This document shows positions 60,607-64,000 of a stretch of 64,000 nucleotides of DNA, piece after piece. The position numbers and the translations under genes are program-made. The first letter of the stretch is position 1. Each line of letters opens with the position of its first letter. The DNA comes from Echinometra lucunter. Lineage: Eukaryota; Echinodermata; Echinoidea; Camarodonta; Echinometridae. The notes below the pieces were generated by a model, which saw nothing but the letters and a program-made list of their open reading frames with translations, had not been told where the DNA came from and did no database searches. Location of the stretch: positions 11,872,518-11,936,517 of the forward strand of contig CM057153.1 of the NCBI GenBank assembly GCA_029962745.1. The letters are read 5' to 3'.

Positions 60607-61042
60607 TATCAAATGTGAACTGATGGAAATAAACTACTGAAAACACCTTCTTTCAATAACACGTGTTGCGTGAAACACGTGTTACGTGAAAATTACTCAT
60701 TCATACTAATTTGCAAAAGGAGGCTAGATCAAATGTAAACTGATGGAAAATAAACCTGTTGAAAAACACCTCCTCGCACTAACAAGTGTTACGTGGTAAG
60801 AAACTAATGATTCTGAGCCATCACATGAACAAAGACCATACAGTTCGGAAAAAAAAAGTGTCGATGAAGTTAGACAATTCACAGAATTTTTCCAAAAAAA
60901 AACTACTGATTCATTTCCTTTTAAGTCAATTATAACTTCACAGTTCTTTCTCAGTGTATGTTTTAAAGAAAATATATATGCGGTATATGGAAAATAAACC
61001 TTTTGAAAAACACCTCCTCGCACTAACAACGGTTACGTGGTA
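60607..61042 (+). repeat. Three direct copies of a ~55-75 bp unit
   Basis: The unit TGGAAAATAAACCT, then TTGAAAAACACC, then TCCTCGCACTAACAA, then GTTACGTGGTA occurs at about 60743-60800 and 60988-61042, and in a more diverged form at about 60624-60690. The first two full copies agree in about 52 of 55 positions. An ATCAAATGTRAACTGA lead-in precedes copies one and two but not the third. Confidence 0.75.
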
Positions 61043-61434
61043 TGTTCAAAGAAGAAATAATGATAAACATGAAAACGTTAATCATTGGGTACAGAATAGG
61101 AAACCCGAAGTTTGATATCATTAATTTTATGATAAATTTTGCACAGTTTGCGGTTTATACTTATTATATAAAATACAACCTTAAGAATTTACATCATAGT
61201 AACAAAAGATTGATTGTCGAATTTATTTCATCACTCAAGTCTTATTTGAAACATTCTGGAGTTAAACAATTTAGCGTCAAAGAAGTGAAGAAGATAATTG
61301 ATATGTTGTAATTTTGAGACATTGTATCATTCAACTTTTGAAAATTTGTTTGTACCTTCTATATTTTTGTAAATATGTATGATATGTAAATATAGTGAAA
61401 TAATAAATCCTCATGGAAGAGGTAAAGAGAAAAA
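60988..61434 (+). mobile_element. 5'-truncated LINE insertion with 12 bp target-site duplication
   Basis: The 12-base word ATATGCGGTATA flanks the segment on both sides (60976-60987 and 61435-61446). Inside, an 89-codon frame (61042-61311) is followed by an AT-rich 3' UTR with AATAATAAAT and a purine-rich end. It has the layout of a target-primed LINE insertion. The identical flanks suggest that it is comparatively young. Confidence 0.65.
61042..61311 (+). pseudogene. LINE ORF2 C-terminal fragment (L1/Tx1-like)
   Basis: Seen: IIGYRIGNPKFDIINFMINF, AQFAVYTYYIKYNLKN and VEFISSLKSYLKHSG in order, then a TAA. Known: the extreme C-terminus of L1/Tx1-group and related ORF2 proteins has a G-(Y)-...-N-(F/L)LI-x-(F/A)AK-xxIY-xx motif followed by a helix with Phe/Leu spacing, which this resembles. 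Catalytic reverse-transcriptase and endonuclease domains are absent through 5' truncation, so the fragment is inactive. The ATG is internal to the original ORF. Confidence 0.55.
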
Positions 61435-62530
61435 ATATGCGGTATACATGCAGGTGCAGTCTTATAAACAAACCTTGGGAATCAAAACAGCGTACCTACC
61501 TACGCATCTATTGAATGAAGAGTAACTTTGGAAATGTAGATCAAGGGCTGAAAACCAATAAGTACAGGCATATCACTACTTCGTTTGTAGAGAATTGTGT
61601 CACATCTCATTCTTCAGATGCTCGGGAATAATGTAAGAGTGATAGCAAGAAGAGATGAACAGTTATGTTATAGAAGGGATAAATACAGAAGATACATGTA
61701 ATGGGATGAGATCGCCCGCAGCAACCAAGGTTAAAGTTACTCTCTGGTCTTGAGCAATATCACAATAGATCCTAATATGATCCGACCTTCTCTATTTATA
61801 GTGTGCTTTTAACACCCGTCCGTGCTGATCCCGTGAATACACTCGAGTATTCTGTTATCGAAGATTCAATTAAAAATCAAGGAATCAAGTGTTACAATAA
61901 GATAGAATGCACGATATATGCTCCTCGATCTGTATTGTCCACTCTCATAATGCTTTACTTTATCTAACGTTTAGAAAATCAGGTTTTTGCAAAGTATCAT
62001 GAAGGTGCAATAATGTCGCTGGGAAATCATTATGACAAACATTCATCTCGTGACATCAAATGTATTTTAATAAACCTATTCTTAACCCAGCATTTGACCC
62101 TGGCATGTTACCGATGTCGTATAGATGACCTTGATCACTTTGTACTAATCATGAAAATCGTAACTAAATGCTCAAAGAAAACCAAGAATCAACTGATCAA
62201 GTGGTCCACTTGATGTTCCTCGACTAAACAAGCATGGCGTCAGCTGAATTTTCTTGAGAAAGGGGGGTTGGTGTGCGACTTGTAAGAACCACTGCCAAAT
62301 TGATTCTTCGAGAGGAAATGGGGTAACGTGATGAAATGAGCTCTAGGAAAGATCATGAATGTCTTTTGATTTATTCTCCAGCTCCTTCGAGGCCGTCCAG
62401 ATATCCATCCGTCATTGAGCAAGGGTAAATGCACTTAAGAGTCACTGAGCTGTTTCGTCGGGGGACACTGAAAGTGGGTATCATTTGCATTGCATGATTC
62501 GTGTCCGATCGGGTGTCTATTGGGGTTAAA

Positions 62531-62890
62531 AGGGGCACAAACAACTAACTTAACCTTATTCTCGCGTGCCTGTGAGGGTGTGTCCGTCTTGTGTAATCAA
62601 CGATTCTAGTAATATATCTTCAAATGTCGTATCGCACGATGACATTGCCACTGGACACGTGAATAGCTTATGCGTCTCGCAAAGAATGATACCTGTCTGA
62701 TAATTAATTCAAGGGAGCACTAACAAACAACCAACTTTACCTTATTCTAGTGTGTGATCACTACCTATTGTAAAATCCTCGAATGTTGTATTGCATGGTC
62801 ACAATGCTGATTTACATAAATTTTCCACTGGATAATGAAAGAGTTTATGTTCATCGAAAATGACGCTAATTTCATGATAATGTATTCAAA
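62531..62890 (+). repeat. Old tandem duplication of a ~180 bp unit
   Basis: Unit 1 (about 62531-62712) and unit 2 (about 62713-62890) share in order ACAAACAACYAACTT, ACCTTATTCT, GTGTGATC-like words, CGAATGTTGTATTGCA (unit 2) against AAATGTCGTATCGCA (unit 1), CCACTGGA, AGCTTATG/AGTTTATG and TGATAAT near the ends. Divergence is considerable, so the duplication is old. No coding frame is conserved between units. Confidence 0.6.
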
Positions 62891-63503
62891 CTTGCCGCTA
62901 GTTATGAAAGAAAAAGCGAAAAGCGGCATTTTTAGTAATCATGGATCCGATGTTAAGATTTTCAGGATACTGCCTCCAAAGAGTTTCTAAAATACTTCAT
63001 AACGTGTTAACTGATTTTCACATATTGATTTCACCCCCATCACTCACGTCTTTTTAAATCAGTTGCCTCGGGGAACAACATTGGTGAATATCCAAGAATC
63101 AATTTTTATGGCACGCAGAAATAGGCAATTCCTAGTTTTTTAATCTTTTATTTTAAAAACATTTTTTTTTAATTGTGTGGTTGCTTTTATCATTCTTTTC
63201 TAGCTGTCACATACGATAAATAGTTATCAACATTGCTACTGACTAGAGGTAGAGAAGTCTGTGTCAAGCTGAATTGGCTCTTGGATTATGCGAATACTGT
63301 TCCTTAGAACGTATAGGCTTTACCACACGGTATGTGCATTGTTCTTGAGTTGATTTCCTCAAAGCGTTCATATTGATATCAGCTGTAATCCATCAACTAT
63401 GTTGAATTCATAAAAAGAAGCTAGAAACATCTCAAACACGCCTTAAAAATTTAAGTAGATTAAAGGATACATAAAAAATACATCACATATATATCACGTT
63501 TCT

Positions 63504-63505
<2 letters not shown>
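62891..63505. other. Non-coding stretch
   Basis: AT-rich sequence. No features recognised. Confidence 0.45.

Positions 63506-63538
<33 letters not shown>
63506..63538. repeat. (GA)n microsatellite
   Basis: 16 perfect GA units. Confidence 0.97.
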
Positions 63539-64000
63539 AAAGCTTGTATCGAAATGAATGAGCGTTAGAAATTTCTTTAGGCGGTGTCATAGGGAACCGA
63601 CATTGAACTCCGGTCACTTTCATGAAAGTGTTCATACGTATTCTAGAGATACAGAGTCAGAGTAATCCATCAGTTTTATTGAATTTATAAATCCTACTAA
63701 AAACATCTACAATGTACCCCAAAGCGTTAAGTAGCTTAAAATAACGTTTTACAAGCGGCATTGTCGTGTTTGATTACATTGTGCTTTGGTCTTTTGTACC
63801 AGCTCATGTCGGATATTGGCTGGAAGCGTCCGGAAGTCACGTATGTCGCCTTCGCAACGCCGGCGATCGAAAACATCAATCTTATCAGCAGTAATCTAAG
63901 TTACAACTCTAGATTTCGGTTCCTTTGACAACAAAAATGATTTTAAAAATCTCTCAGTCTCTACGTGATCCTTCCCAAAGACAGGTAGTACTAGAGCATA

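Noticed and set aside
63781..63925. GC-richer segment open on both strands near the right edge
   Set aside because: Plus and minus frames are equally open, and no frame matches a family I know. It could be an exon or a regulatory island but cannot be decided.
1..64000. CRISPR arrays, operons, ribosome binding sites, prophage or integron structures
   Set aside because: The window has metazoan splice sites, SINEs, LINEs and MITEs. None of its repeats has regular spacers, and no prokaryotic gene organisation is present.

Overview
The window is eukaryotic, AT-rich (by eye roughly 35-38% GC) and gene-poor. It is most likely from a sea urchin or a close echinoderm relative. The basis is the repeat content: foldback elements with termini such as GGGGGTGTTTCATAAAGC and GGGCCCGTAACACAAAGC, clustered GCTCGCTTCGCTCGC motifs, a tRNA-derived SINE with a conserved 3' tail, and metazoan LINE remnants. 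The first exon of a METTL27-type methyltransferase and a deuterostome-style orexin-like precursor agree with this. Species is inference. There is no prokaryotic organisation, and nearly all open frames under about 150 codons look like chance ORFs. One assembly gap of 500 N lies at 6621-7120.

Genes. Two protein-coding exons are well supported, both on the minus strand. (1) At 1448-1585 is a 46-codon first exon (start codon, in-phase GTATGT donor, TATA-like box upstream) that resembles the N-terminus of METTL27/WBSCR27-like methyltransferases. The rest of that gene must run past the left edge of the window or be unrecognised. (2) At 27056-27336 is a signal peptide followed at once by an N-terminal Gln, a Cys-Cys pair with four further cysteines, and a Gly-Lys-Lys amidation/cleavage site. 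This is the layout of an orexin/hypocretin-type neuropeptide precursor. The apparent stop of that frame lies inside a consensus splice donor, so the protein continues into an unidentified exon. Two less certain exon sets are at 44924-45881 and 5998-6231, also minus strand, with no recognised family.

Layout. 1-1447: intron side of the METTL27-like gene with a 600 bp foldback element. 1890-3180: an element built of degenerate roughly 160-225 bp units carrying CGCTCGC motifs. 3180-6600: simple repeats, a GGGTGCAA-type repeat and the gap. 7100-15500: mostly featureless, with several higher-GC islands that may be cis-regulatory. 16520-16763: SINE. 19995-20330: decayed LINE ORF1 fragment. 20500-21060: CT-rich tract. 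23990-24265: homeodomain-site-rich island. 27056-27500: orexin-type gene. 31293-31596: foldback MITE. 34230-40016: a repeat-rich block, possibly one compound element, with a nested LINE 3' end. 40205-40773: a second large foldback element. 42812-52169: two smaller MITE families. 57712-58056: two adjacent palindromic elements plus a perfect hairpin. 59399-59590: RTE-like LINE remnant. 60620-61446: direct repeats and a 5'-truncated LINE with a 12 bp target-site duplication. 62531-62890: an old tandem duplication. Homopolymer G/C runs of 11-23 bases are unusually frequent throughout.

The genes do not form an operon or pathway. The two best exons are unrelated single-copy loci about 26 kb apart in repeat-rich non-coding DNA.
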